Assembly: GCA_946480715.1 (NCBI GenBank)
Contig: CAMLKK010000023.1
Span: forward strand, 1-48,382
Source of the DNA: an uncultured Bacteriovorax sp.
Lineage (GTDB): Bacteria; Bdellovibrionota; Bacteriovoracia; Bacteriovoracales; Bacteriovoracaceae
Reading direction: 5' to 3'
Length of the DNA: 48,382 nucleotides
Shown here: piece by piece, positions 1 through 7,605 of the stretch
How positions within the stretch are numbered: position 1 is the stretch's first letter
Layout of the letters: each line of letters starts with the position of its first letter
The notes under the pieces: generated by a model
Databases searched by the model: none
What the model was told of the DNA's origin: nothing
What the model saw: only the letters and a program-made list of their open reading frames with translations
Program-made: the position numbers and the translations under genes

Positions 1-1137
1 GATGATATCGCCTTGAATAACCGGCAATTGAGAGACATTTTTGTCTTCCATCATTTTAACCGCGTCGCCAATCGTAGCATGGTCAGTGATTGAGATAAGT
101 GGCTTATTGTTTTTACCAAGATCAACAAGAAGATCTTTAATGATCACGTTAAATGAAGAATCAATGTAGCCTTTCGCCATCATCCACTCATCATTGTAAA
201 TTTTCGAAGCATATCTGTTTCCAGAGTCCGGAAGAACAACGAGAATTTTCTTAGGCTCTTTGAGTGCCTTAGCGTATTTGATTGCGCCAACGACAGCAGC
301 ACCACCAGATCCACCAGTGTAAATTCCTTCCTGTTTTAAAAGTGCGCGAGTCATGAGGAATGATTCTTTATCACCAACAACGACCCAGTCATCAATAACT
401 TTGAAGTCATAGTTTTCTGGAATGAAGTCTTCGCCAATTCCTTCGATAACGTATGAACGAGCTCCGCTCAAATCTCCAGTACGCGCGAATTGAGCAACGA
501 TTGATCCTTCAACATCGACACCCACAGTTGTAAGTTTTGGCATTTTTGTTTTTAGATACATTGAAACACCAGTGATTGTTCCACCTGTACCAACACCTGC
601 CATATAAACATCGAAGTCACCTTTCGTTTGTTCGAAAATTTCAGGCCCTGTCGTCGCCACGTGAGTTTCACGGTTCCAAAGATTGTCGTATTGGTTTACG
701 TAGTATGAATTAGGGATCGTTTCAGCAAGACGTTTTGAAACTGAATAGTAAGAGCGAGGATCATCTGGCTCAACATCAGTAGGGCATACAACAACTTTAG
801 CTCCAAATGCTTTTAAGTTATTCACTTTTTCAATTGATTGTTTATCGGCCATAACGAAAATACATTTGTATCCGTTAACAGCGGCCCACATCGCAAGCCC
901 TACACCCGTGTTTCCAGATGTTCCTTCGATAATTGTTCCACCTGGTTTTAATTTTCCAGCTGCAACTGCACGATCCATAATAAATCCACCGATGCGGTCT
1001 TTTGAAGATCCACCTGGGTTCATGAATTCAAGCTTTACATAAATTTCTGATTCAACATCCGCTGCCACTTTGTTAAGTTTTACAATCGGTGTCCATCCAA
1101 TGGCATCTAAGATATTTTTCTTAGCTCCGGTCATCAT
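1..1137 (-). CDS. Cystathionine beta-synthase (PLP enzyme with C-terminal CBS domain), 3' end outside window
   Basis: PLP-dependent beta-replacement enzyme that would join homocysteine and serine (or make cysteine) in the cytoplasm. The reading frame, translated by hand on the minus strand, stays open for 379 codons to the window edge. Visible motifs are the PLP-lysine segment GSSKDRIGG near residue 45, the substrate loop GTSGNTG near 75, the glycine-rich phosphate-binding loop GVGTGGTITG near 180 and the segment EGIGEDFIP typical of cystathionine beta-synthases rather than plain cysteine synthases. From about residue 330 a CBS-type domain begins (ITDHATIGDAVKMMEDKNV). The N-terminal heme domain of animal enzymes is absent, as is usual in bacteria. 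The start at 1137 is chosen because AAGGAGATATTATT lies directly upstream. It follows glutamate-cysteine ligase by 12 bases, so the two probably form a cysteine/glutathione unit. Cysteine synthase with a fused CBS domain is the alternative. Confidence 0.88.
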   Translation of the reverse strand, partial: MMTGAKKNILDAIGWTPIVKLNKVAADVESEIYVKLEFMNPGGSSKDRIGGFIMDRAVAAGKLKPGGTIIEGTSGNTGVGLAMWAAVNGYKCIFVMADKQSIEKVNNLKAFGAKVVVCPTDVEPDDPRSYYSVSKRLAETIPNSYYVNQYDNLWNRETHVATTGPEIFEQTKGDFDVYMAGVGTGGTITGVSMYLKTKMPKLTTVGVDVEGSIVAQFARTGDLSGARSYVIEGIGEDFIPENYDFKVIDDWVVVGDKESFLMTRALLKQEGIYTGGSGGAAVVGAIKYAKALKEPKKILVVLPDSGNRYASKIYNDEWMMAKGYIDSSFNVIIKDLLVDLGKNNKPLISITDHATIGDAVKMMEDKNVSQLPVIQGDII

Positions 1138-1149
1138 AATAATATCTCC

Positions 1150-2373
1150 TTAATTAATTACGTCTTGTATTTCATGTGCAGAAGCGATTGTCGCAAGTCT
1201 TGCGATGAGCGAATAAACAGCTTCTTTGTTTTTGTGATCTTCAGCGGATTCAACAATATCACCCATGCATAGTTTTCTGAAAACCATTCCACGGCTGTTG
1301 AGATTTCCAAGTGCATCTTTTTCGCCATTGATTCGCATGAATCCACCGATACTTTTTCCATCAATGAGATAAATGGTGATCTCGGCCGGTTTGTCATCGT
1401 ATTTAATGATTGTTTCAACACCTTCTTGAACGAGCAGTGAAGTAAACTTGATGCTATTTTTACCCACGTCCATTTTGTTGCGGGTTTTGCGGTTCATGTT
1501 GATGATTTCTTCACCGCTTGAAACCACACTGATACCCATTCCATAAGTTCCTTGTGAAGCTTTCACAAAAACTTTTGATTCTGGTTTGAGTTCGCTGATT
1601 AAGCCATCAACTTCAGCGCCTAATTTTTCAAGACCATTTTTATTTTCAAAGTCAACATCTTCGACTGCGCGAAACTTAGCTTGGATAAGATCAGAATCAA
1701 TTCCAAAATGCGCGCAAAATTCATCTGCCACTTTTTTGTAGTAAGAAAAGTGAATGTTCTTTTGACGACGAAACCATCCAATTTTAGGAGTTGGAGAAAT
1801 TGGAGTCGTCACTTGATTCCAATCGATCGGCCAAGGGTTCGATTGATCGTTATTGCAAATCACGATGTCCATCTGCTCGCCATTCACAAAAAGTTTTCCG
1901 TCTTTAAGTGAAGCTTTGCAAATAGTAAGGGGGGATCCCGAGTTAGAAATCAATCCGTGACAATCTTCTTCGCCAGGAAAAAGAGCTGGATCAAAACTAA
2001 GAAAGCGAACTTTATAGCCTGCATCTTCAATCATTTTTCCTAATGTCACTAGGTGATCGAGATACATTAAATTTTTTGTATGCGATTCAGGAAAAATGCC
2101 CACCATCTTCGCTGAGGGATTTAGCTTTTTGATTGTCTCACCCGCAACACGAGTGGCTTCACGATGATCGACGCTGCAGAGATTGTTGAATCCTGCCGGG
2201 TACATGTTGTGATCAACGGGAGCGTATTTAAATTTACTCTCGCGAATATCAACGCTTGAATAAAATGGAATCGGAAGATTCTTTTTTTTGTTTTCGATGT
2301 ATTCGTTGATTTCGTCCCAATGTTCGCAAACGAAATTTTCTAACTGTTCTTTGGTTTTGATTTTAAGTTCCAT
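1150..2373 (-). CDS. gshA: Glutamate-cysteine ligase, proteobacterial GshA type (Acidithiobacillus-like family)
   Basis: Predicted to catalyse ATP-dependent formation of gamma-glutamylcysteine, the first step of glutathione synthesis, in the cytoplasm. At 407 residues it resembles the GshA family first described in Acidithiobacillus (Pfam GshA), not the E. coli or plant-type ligases. The clearest family signature is the ATP-grasp-like segment VFVKASQGTYGMGI at about residues 268-281, followed by basic and acidic patches (MNRKTRNKMDVGKNSIKF; LLVQEGVET) expected of this group. There is no signal peptide. It lies 26 bases after the ArsA-like gene and 12 bases before cystathionine beta-synthase on the same strand, so cysteine supply and glutathione synthesis look co-transcribed. 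No glutathione synthetase (gshB) gene is visible in the window. The family call rests on recognised motifs; no alignment was run. Confidence 0.85.
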   Translation of the reverse strand: MELKIKTKEQLENFVCEHWDEINEYIENKKKNLPIPFYSSVDIRESKFKYAPVDHNMYPAGFNNLCSVDHREATRVAGETIKKLNPSAKMVGIFPESHTKNLMYLDHLVTLGKMIEDAGYKVRFLSFDPALFPGEEDCHGLISNSGSPLTICKASLKDGKLFVNGEQMDIVICNNDQSNPWPIDWNQVTTPISPTPKIGWFRRQKNIHFSYYKKVADEFCAHFGIDSDLIQAKFRAVEDVDFENKNGLEKLGAEVDGLISELKPESKVFVKASQGTYGMGISVVSSGEEIINMNRKTRNKMDVGKNSIKFTSLLVQEGVETIIKYDDKPAEITIYLIDGKSIGGFMRINGEKDALGNLNSRGMVFRKLCMGDIVESAEDHKNKEAVYSLIARLATIASAHEIQDVIN

Positions 2374-2399
2374 TAAATTCCACTGGATTTTTGAGTTAA

Positions 2400-3422
2400 C
2401 TACGCCTTAAATTGGAGGGCCAGGCCTTTCACATGTTCTAAGGGCGAAGGATCATTTATTTCATGAAATTTTAATACTTTTGTGAAGTTTTTACTAGCAA
2501 AGTCCGAGAGCTGAGCTTCTCTTAAAATCATTCCGTTTTTCAATTTAGCTAGCGGTGATCCGGGAGCTGGTTCCCAAGCGCTCAAATAGGGCGTAAGGCA
2601 CTTATTTATCACTACAAAAAGATCATTGTGCATAAACTGAGCAGCTTGCTCTTTGAGAACCTGAGCTTCGTGCATTTTTTGTTGTTCGACACTCGTGACT
2701 AAAAACCAATTGGAAAAACTTTCCTGACGCAATTGATGTTGAAATTCCAAAGCACTCAAAAATGAATCGCGACAGCGATAAAGTGCTAGGACTGCATCGA
2801 TAAATTCACGGACAAATTCCGCACCAGTCACGTCTTCTAGGTAACTCAAGAGTTTCTTTACTCCACTTGAAATGACCATTGTGAAGATATTTTTTGATTT
2901 CTTTTCACCATGAATGCTTTTACCCAAATACTCAAAAATCTCGAGGAAAGATTTATCGAAAAAGTTTTTAATTTTTTCAGATGATTCTAGGAAATCGATG
3001 AAGTGTTTTCCCGGAGGAGTATCTAAAATAATAGTATCGTAATGGTTCTTTTGCAGTTGAAACTGCACTTCAATGATCGACATAATTTCATTCATGCCGC
3101 CATAAGGACGTGAGAGTGTTTTGATGATATTGGATTCAAATTCCTGCTCGAGTCCTTTCTCGCGAGCGATTCGTCTCAATGTAGCTCCAGGAGACATCAA
3201 AATCGCATCGAAACCAAGAGCGACTGAATGAATTTCACCATCGTCGTTATCTGGTAATTCTAGAATTTGTTTTAAACGTTTTGCTGGATCAATAGTGATT
3301 AATAAAACTTTTTTCCCTTCACCTGCTAAGTCCAGCGCACGTGCTGTCGCGATGGTTGTTTTACCAACACCACCTGTACCGCAAAAGATTTCTACTTTTT
3401 TAAAAGGAACTTTTGTCGTCAT
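2400..3422 (-). CDS. ArsA/Get3-family ATPase lacking the signature lysine
   Basis: A 340-residue cytoplasmic P-loop ATPase of the ArsA/Get3 (anion-transporting ATPase) family. The N-terminus carries GTGGVGKTT at residues 15-23; the deviant Walker A motif of this family is normally xKGGxxGKT, and here Thr16 stands where the signature lysine should be. The A-loop segment TIDPAKRLKQ and the switch II-like DTPPGKHF near residue 136 support the family. The start overlaps the end of the upstream ArsA-like gene by four bases (ATGA), and GGAGAG sits six bases before it, so the two are translationally coupled. I infer that the two proteins form a heterodimer, as recalled for actinobacterial Get3-like pairs. 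No arsenic genes are nearby, so arsenite export is unlikely. The true substrate is unknown. Confidence 0.85.
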   Translation of the reverse strand: MTTKVPFKKVEIFCGTGGVGKTTIATARALDLAGEGKKVLLITIDPAKRLKQILELPDNDDGEIHSVALGFDAILMSPGATLRRIAREKGLEQEFESNIIKTLSRPYGGMNEIMSIIEVQFQLQKNHYDTIILDTPPGKHFIDFLESSEKIKNFFDKSFLEIFEYLGKSIHGEKKSKNIFTMVISSGVKKLLSYLEDVTGAEFVREFIDAVLALYRCRDSFLSALEFQHQLRQESFSNWFLVTSVEQQKMHEAQVLKEQAAQFMHNDLFVVINKCLTPYLSAWEPAPGSPLAKLKNGMILREAQLSDFASKNFTKVLKFHEINDPSPLEHVKGLALQFKA

Positions 3423-4222
3423 ACAAATCTCTCCATGAGTGGAAGGATTTCTTTTACGATTTTGTCCTGTTCTGTTTCATCAACATGCGGAAGAGTAGGA
3501 TGTTGCACGAGAACAGGTTCTTCTTGTTTTAATTTCGACTTGAGAAAATCCGGCAGATCTTCTTTGGATATATTCTCTTTTTCTATGTAGCGGCTGAAAG
3601 AATCATTAATGACAATTTCTGGCTCCATCTTAAGTCCATTGGAATTTGATTCCAATTCACGTTTCAAATCCTGCGCTTCCATGAGTGCGAGTTCAGTGGC
3701 AATAGCGACAACATATGTTTTTAAACAGTGTTCACCCGAGAGAAAGCCCTGCATGCGTTCAATGTCTTTAACAATTAATCCTTTCCCAAAAATTGTTTTG
3801 AAATTCGAAGAAGATTCAAACATCGTGAGCGCGTGGCCGGAAGCAGGTGAATCAAGCACGATTGTGAGTGTTGGATCGTTCTGCATTTCTTCGATTAATC
3901 TTCCGAGCAAAATCATGTGCCCCAAACCAGGAATCATTTGAAACAGCGATTTGAAAAAATGCGTGCGCATAATCCATGAAGCAATTGTCGTCGATTTAAG
4001 TTTTTTCCCAATGTACATTTCTGCACTGGAAAAAAGATCGGCTTCAAGGACGGGCAGAGAAAGTTTGCGCCAAAGCTCAGGCTCTGGCGTTTGATAAAAA
4101 CAATTGTATTTGACGTTCACACCTTGAGCTTCAAGATGTTTTGTAAGCGCCATGGAAAGCGATGTTTTACCGACACCACCTTTACCAGTGATGATATAGA
4201 GGCGGTACGGTGAGGCGGGCAT
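3419..4222 (-). CDS. ArsA/Get3-family ATPase with intact deviant Walker A
   Basis: Shorter partner (267 residues) of the preceding ATPase. The N-terminus has TGKGGVGKTS at residues 12-21, including the signature lysine (Lys14) that in ArsA/Get3 proteins contacts nucleotide across the dimer interface. A switch II-like element DSPASGHAL follows at about residue 125. There is no membrane segment or signal peptide, so it is cytoplasmic. Its start codon is immediately adjacent to the stop of the upstream outer-membrane barrel gene, and its 3' end overlaps the next ATPase gene by four bases. The set regulator > barrel > ATPase > ATPase is clearly one transcription unit. Function is unknown; possibilities are membrane or outer-membrane protein targeting, or a link to storage-granule or lipid metabolism given the PhaR-type neighbour. 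Confidence 0.85.
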   Translation of the reverse strand: MPASPYRLYIITGKGGVGKTSLSMALTKHLEAQGVNVKYNCFYQTPEPELWRKLSLPVLEADLFSSAEMYIGKKLKSTTIASWIMRTHFFKSLFQMIPGLGHMILLGRLIEEMQNDPTLTIVLDSPASGHALTMFESSSNFKTIFGKGLIVKDIERMQGFLSGEHCLKTYVVAIATELALMEAQDLKRELESNSNGLKMEPEIVINDSFSRYIEKENISKEDLPDFLKSKLKQEEPVLVQHPTLPHVDETEQDKIVKEILPLMERFV

Positions 4223-4903
4223 TTAGTTGAACGTATATGAAGCGATAATCAAAAGCTTCATATAAGATCCCTCTAAGTCAGCTCCGACTTCTTGTCGGAC
4301 GTCGAATGGGTCGTGATAGTGAGCGATAACACCCACGTTGGCCATGTCATTAAGACGAAGCTCAACACCCACACCAAAGTTCATCCCGAAAACTAACTGC
4401 GAGCGAGTTTCTGTTGGAACACCCGCTAGAATTCTTGTTGCTTCAGGAAGATAAAAACCAAATCCACCAAACGCATAAGGAGTGAAGGCATCAAATTGAA
4501 AACCTTTTCCTTTGATCGCGAGGGCAAGACCTTTGATTTCTACATCACGATTTAAATATTCATGTTTTGACCAATGGAAGTTGGCCATGAAATCGAATGA
4601 GTAACTAGCAGAGTAATTGTAATAAAGATCCGGAGTGATTTTATCCGTTCCATGATCATGAAAATCAGAACGAAGAAATGTTTGTCCGATCCCGATTCCA
4701 ATCGCGTGTCTATTAACGTCGTTTGGAATGCGTTCACCAGCTGCTGGGATATCGTCGTTAACTTTTTGAGCGGTTTTATCACTCGTAAGGGCGCCGATGT
4801 TTGGTTTCATTTGTTGAGAAAAAGCAGAAGGTGAGGCGAGAAATAAAACACCCGCCATGAAGACGGGTGCAAGTGTAACTTTTATAAAATTTTTGCTAAG
4901 CAT
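4223..4903 (-). CDS. Outer-membrane beta-barrel protein
   Basis: A 226-residue exported protein. The first 29 residues form a signal peptide (Lys-containing n-region, hydrophobic core VFMAGVLFLA, cleavage near AFS-QQ). After a short linker, the rest alternates hydrophobic and polar residues in repeated strands rich in Gly, Tyr and Phe (IGIGIGQTFL, YSFDFMANFHW, AFGGFGFYL, NFGVGVELRL), ending in YTFN, close to the aromatic C-terminus used for barrel assembly. Eight strands would fit the length. It resembles the small barrel domain proteins common in myxobacteria and Bdellovibrio. It lies between the PhaR-type regulator and the ATPase pair, with no spacer before the ATPase gene, so it is probably co-expressed with both. 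Specific function not recognisable. Confidence 0.75.
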   Translation of the reverse strand: MLSKNFIKVTLAPVFMAGVLFLASPSAFSQQMKPNIGALTSDKTAQKVNDDIPAAGERIPNDVNRHAIGIGIGQTFLRSDFHDHGTDKITPDLYYNYSASYSFDFMANFHWSKHEYLNRDVEIKGLALAIKGKGFQFDAFTPYAFGGFGFYLPEATRILAGVPTETRSQLVFGMNFGVGVELRLNDMANVGVIAHYHDPFDVRQEVGADLEGSYMKLLIIASYTFN

Positions 4904-4942
4904 TAAGTACCTTTATTGAAGAAAGATCTAATGCTTAAAATT

Positions 4943-5317
4943 TTAGTTTAAAGTCGTTGTAGTTTCAATAGCAGAGTTCATTTCAGAGCTCATGAATGGA
5001 GCTTTGAATTCTGATGATGAAACGCCAGCTGATCTCTCAAGAGCTTTGATGTGACCAGTAAAAGTTCCTTCTTCAGAGCGGATTACGCGCTTAAGAAGTT
5101 CTACATCTCCAGCTCTTGTTGATTTTTTCTCTTGATCGAAAAGAAGTTGGATTTGAGTGATGTAAGTGATGTCATTTTTAGTTTTGTTGTCGATAACTTG
5201 GATCTCATTTCCTTCGCGGATGATTTGCGCGATCTCTTCTAGAGTCACGTAACAGCTCTGGTGAGTGTCATAAAGTTTTCTGTTCTGGTAACGCTTAATG
5301 ATTCTTACGTCGCTCAT
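4943..5317 (-). CDS. phaR: PhaR-type regulator (polyhydroxyalkanoate accumulation DNA-binding domain)
   Basis: A 124-residue protein whose first 65 residues match the N-terminal domain of PHB/PHA accumulation regulators: RIIKRYQNRKLYDT at 5-18, YVTLEEIAQIIREGNEI at 23-39 and VIDNKTKNDIT at 41-51. In PHA-producing bacteria PhaR binds both granules and DNA and represses phasin genes. Here the C-terminal half is short and low in recognisable features. AGGGGA lies seven bases before the ATG, confirming the start. No PHA synthase, depolymerase or phasin is visible, so a role in PHA control is not shown by this window. In this lineage the domain may act as a general regulator of the downstream barrel/ATPase operon. 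It is transcribed divergently from the TPR lipoprotein gene across a long structured intergenic region. Confidence 0.85.
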   Translation of the reverse strand: MSDVRIIKRYQNRKLYDTHQSCYVTLEEIAQIIREGNEIQVIDNKTKNDITYITQIQLLFDQEKKSTRAGDVELLKRVIRSEEGTFTGHIKALERSAGVSSSEFKAPFMSSEMNSAIETTTTLN

Positions 5318-5338
5318 GTTATTTCCCCTATTTTAATC

Positions 5339-5356
5339 GAGAGCATCGTAGCTCTT
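5339..5356 (-). promoter_or_regulatory. Small hairpin in the phaR 5' leader
   Basis: AGAGC and GCTCT around a six-base loop form a short stem just upstream of the phaR Shine-Dalgarno sequence (AGGGGA). It could influence translation start, but the stem is only five to six pairs, so this is a weak call. Confidence 0.3.
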
Positions 5357-5443
5357 GCGAATATTGATTTCAGGCCTTGAACTTCTATCACAAAAAAAAG
5401 GTCCGTCTCCTGATTTTTAATCTTTTAACGTACTTTTTTCAGT

Positions 5444-5521
5444 GAACGGCGTTCTCAAGATGTGATTGTTTTAAATTCAATCACTTAAGCCGTCTTCTCT
5501 GAATCCCTTTTGGGTCTTCAG
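5444..5521. other. Cluster of strong hairpins in the 443-bp divergent intergenic region (possible structured RNA)
   Basis: The stretch 5318-5760 has no convincing gene. Within it, GTGATTG (5462-5468) pairs perfectly with CAATCAC (5478-5484), and GGC/GCC arms outside it (5448-5450 with 5489-5491) extend the fold. Immediately next to it, CTGAA-CCC (5499-5507) pairs with GGG-TTCAG (5512-5521) around a TTTT loop. The structure is symmetric, so the strand of any RNA is not decided. On the minus strand it would lie in a long phaR leader; on the plus strand it would lie ahead of the TPR gene and could end at the hairpin at 5634-5659. I recognise no known riboswitch. Confidence 0.45.
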
Positions 5522-5633
5522 CGGAAGCCAGCCAGAAATAACAATATTAAAATAATGCTGTCAAACAAATTCCCAAACAATTTTTAGGGGTTCCCTGATA
5601 ATTTTCAATTAATCAATTAAATCAACTACTAGA

Positions 5634-5659
5634 CTCTGCTTGTTGGCAGAGGATTTTTT
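5634..5659 (+). terminator. Candidate intrinsic terminator ahead of the TPR gene
   Basis: CTCTGC (5634-5639) and GCAGAG (5646-5651) form a six-pair stem with loop TTGTTG, followed after GA by six T residues (5654-5659). No plus-strand protein gene ends upstream, so it would either terminate a small RNA from the structured region to its left or attenuate transcription into the TPR gene about 100 bases downstream. The stem is short, so a chance match is possible. Confidence 0.4.
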
Positions 5660-5760
5660 GATCATTCAAGGGGTTTTGAAGCGGGTTTATTAAAGCTTTT
5701 TCTTAGAAGTTCGAAAAAGTTCCAAGGGAGATTATTCTCTTAGACCGCCTTGGATGGCCT

Positions 5761-7605
5761 ATGCGTACACTACAGCTCACATTGGTTTTAACCGCTCTAC
5801 TGGCAAGCTCTTGCTCGCACTATTCTCCAGGCCAAACAGAAACTCCAATAAAACTTATTTCTTTTAATCCCGAAGCAGAGTTGGGCATTAAAGGTGATGA
5901 GCTTAAGCAGATGGTGGACTCCGCTTTAAAAGTAGGTGGAAGGGCCCCGGAATATTTAGCGACTGATTTGTTTATCAAGGCCAACGATGCTTCGATGAGA
6001 GGGGATTATCAAACGGCCGCACGTATTTTCAAATACACGATGGAGCTTCAACCATCTGATCAATTTATTAAAAAGAAATATGCAATCGAGCTCATTCGCT
6101 CAGCTGATTTAAAAGAAGCAGAAAAACTTCTCGAAGGCCTTTTCAAAGAAGCCAATTATAAAGACGAATCGATTGGACTAATCTTAGCGGGCGTATACGC
6201 TGCGCTCGAAAAACCAAAAGAGGCGAGAGGAGCTTATCAACGCTTGCTGGCGGCTGATCCTCAATCTGAAGAAGCGTGTCTCTTTCTTTCTAAATCATAT
6301 TCGGGTGAAAAACTTTATAAAGAAGCTCATTCACTACTCATGAATTGTGAAAAAACGAATAAAGAAAATCCTGTTTTTTCTTTTTATCGCGGAAGAATGG
6401 AATATGAGCGCGGCCATAAAGAAGAAGCGAAAAAACACTTCGAACGTTCATTAAAAATTGATCCATCTTATGCACAGGCAGCTTTGGCCGTCGGCGCTTT
6501 ATACGAGGAAAAAGATCAATTCGTAGCTGCGATGAACGTGTACAAAAAGTTTTTAGATACTGAAGACAACATGAATAGCTCCACGGTGCTTTCACGTTTA
6601 GTGGCGATCATGTTTTCACTCGACAAAAATGAGGAAGTTCTGCCATACGCAGAAGCTTTAAGTTCGCTCGACACTAACGATGTTAATTTAAAAGTACGCC
6701 TTGCTCTTTTATACTCAGATGTTTCTCGTTATGAAGAGGCCATTACGTTGTTAAAAGAAGTTCAGGAAGTCGTACCAGATTCAGACAAAGTTCACTATTA
6801 TCTTGGTGCCCTTTACCAGCAAACACAGAAGCAGGATGAAGCTATGAATTCGTTCAAGCGCATTCAAAAAGGCAGTCCATTGTATGGTGAAGCAGGTGTG
6901 CAGATGGGGCAGATTTTAGGAGCAGCAGCTCGTGAAGCTTATGTGCAAAACCAGTCAAAACCTATTGTTGATTTCACGCAATTTGTAGCTTCGCGAACGA
7001 AAGAACAGCCAGAAATGATGGTTGAATTGAAGATGATTGAAGCAAGTTTTTTTGAAGATACATTTCAATATGGACGTTCAATCGCTTCACTTGAAGCTGT
7101 AAAAGAACATAAGAGTTTTACAGAGAGCCACAGCTATTATCTCGCTTCTCTTATGGAAAAAAATGGACAGTATCTGGATGCGCGCAAACTTGTTCAAGTG
7201 ATCATCGATAAAGATCCAAACAATGCGCACGCTCTTAACTTCATGGGATACTCTTATTTAGAAAGAAATGAAAAAATGGATCTTGCTTTTGAATACATTT
7301 CGAAAGCTGTCAGCCTTCGTCCTGATGATGGATATATTCGCGACTCGCTGGCATGGTATTACTATCAAGTAGGAAAATACGCAGAGGCGCTGAAAGAATC
7401 GAAAAAAGCAATTGAACTTGTGAAAGGTGATCCTACAATCACGAAGCACCTCGGAATGATTTACCAGCGTCTTTCACACTATGATAAAGCGAAAGTTTAT
7501 CTCACAGAGTCCCTGCAATACACGAAGGCAGAAACTGAAAGGAAAGACGTATTAAAAATTTTAGAAGACCTCGAAAAATCTCGTCTCCCAGCTTCAGTTC
7601 CTTAA
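5761..7605 (+). CDS. TPR-repeat lipoprotein
   Basis: A 614-residue envelope lipoprotein made mostly of tetratricopeptide repeats. The N-terminus is a lipoprotein signal: MRTLQLTLVLTALLASSC, with lipobox ASSC and Cys18 as the lipidation site. From about residue 60 to the C-terminus there are many 34-residue TPR units with the usual A/G/Y/A/P pattern, for example YERGHKEEAKKHFERSLKID, FMGYSYLERNEKMDLAFEYI and YYYQVGKYAEALKESKKAIE. Such proteins act as scaffolds for protein complexes; the partner cannot be read from sequence. The gene is followed by an overlapping lipoprotein gene that appears to start inside it, so the two are likely made together and may act together at the outer membrane. The upstream Shine-Dalgarno is poor. 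Confidence 0.85.
   Translation: MRTLQLTLVLTALLASSCSHYSPGQTETPIKLISFNPEAELGIKGDELKQMVDSALKVGGRAPEYLATDLFIKANDASMRGDYQTAARIFKYTMELQPSDQFIKKKYAIELIRSADLKEAEKLLEGLFKEANYKDESIGLILAGVYAALEKPKEARGAYQRLLAADPQSEEACLFLSKSYSGEKLYKEAHSLLMNCEKTNKENPVFSFYRGRMEYERGHKEEAKKHFERSLKIDPSYAQAALAVGALYEEKDQFVAAMNVYKKFLDTEDNMNSSTVLSRLVAIMFSLDKNEEVLPYAEALSSLDTNDVNLKVRLALLYSDVSRYEEAITLLKEVQEVVPDSDKVHYYLGALYQQTQKQDEAMNSFKRIQKGSPLYGEAGVQMGQILGAAAREAYVQNQSKPIVDFTQFVASRTKEQPEMMVELKMIEASFFEDTFQYGRSIASLEAVKEHKSFTESHSYYLASLMEKNGQYLDARKLVQVIIDKDPNNAHALNFMGYSYLERNEKMDLAFEYISKAVSLRPDDGYIRDSLAWYYYQVGKYAEALKESKKAIELVKGDPTITKHLGMIYQRLSHYDKAKVYLTESLQYTKAETERKDVLKILEDLEKSRLPASVP

Noticed and set aside
2400..4222. Arsenite efflux ATPases
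   Set aside because: No arsB, arsR, arsC or arsD nearby, and the dual-gene layout fits Get3-like pairs better than resistance ArsA.
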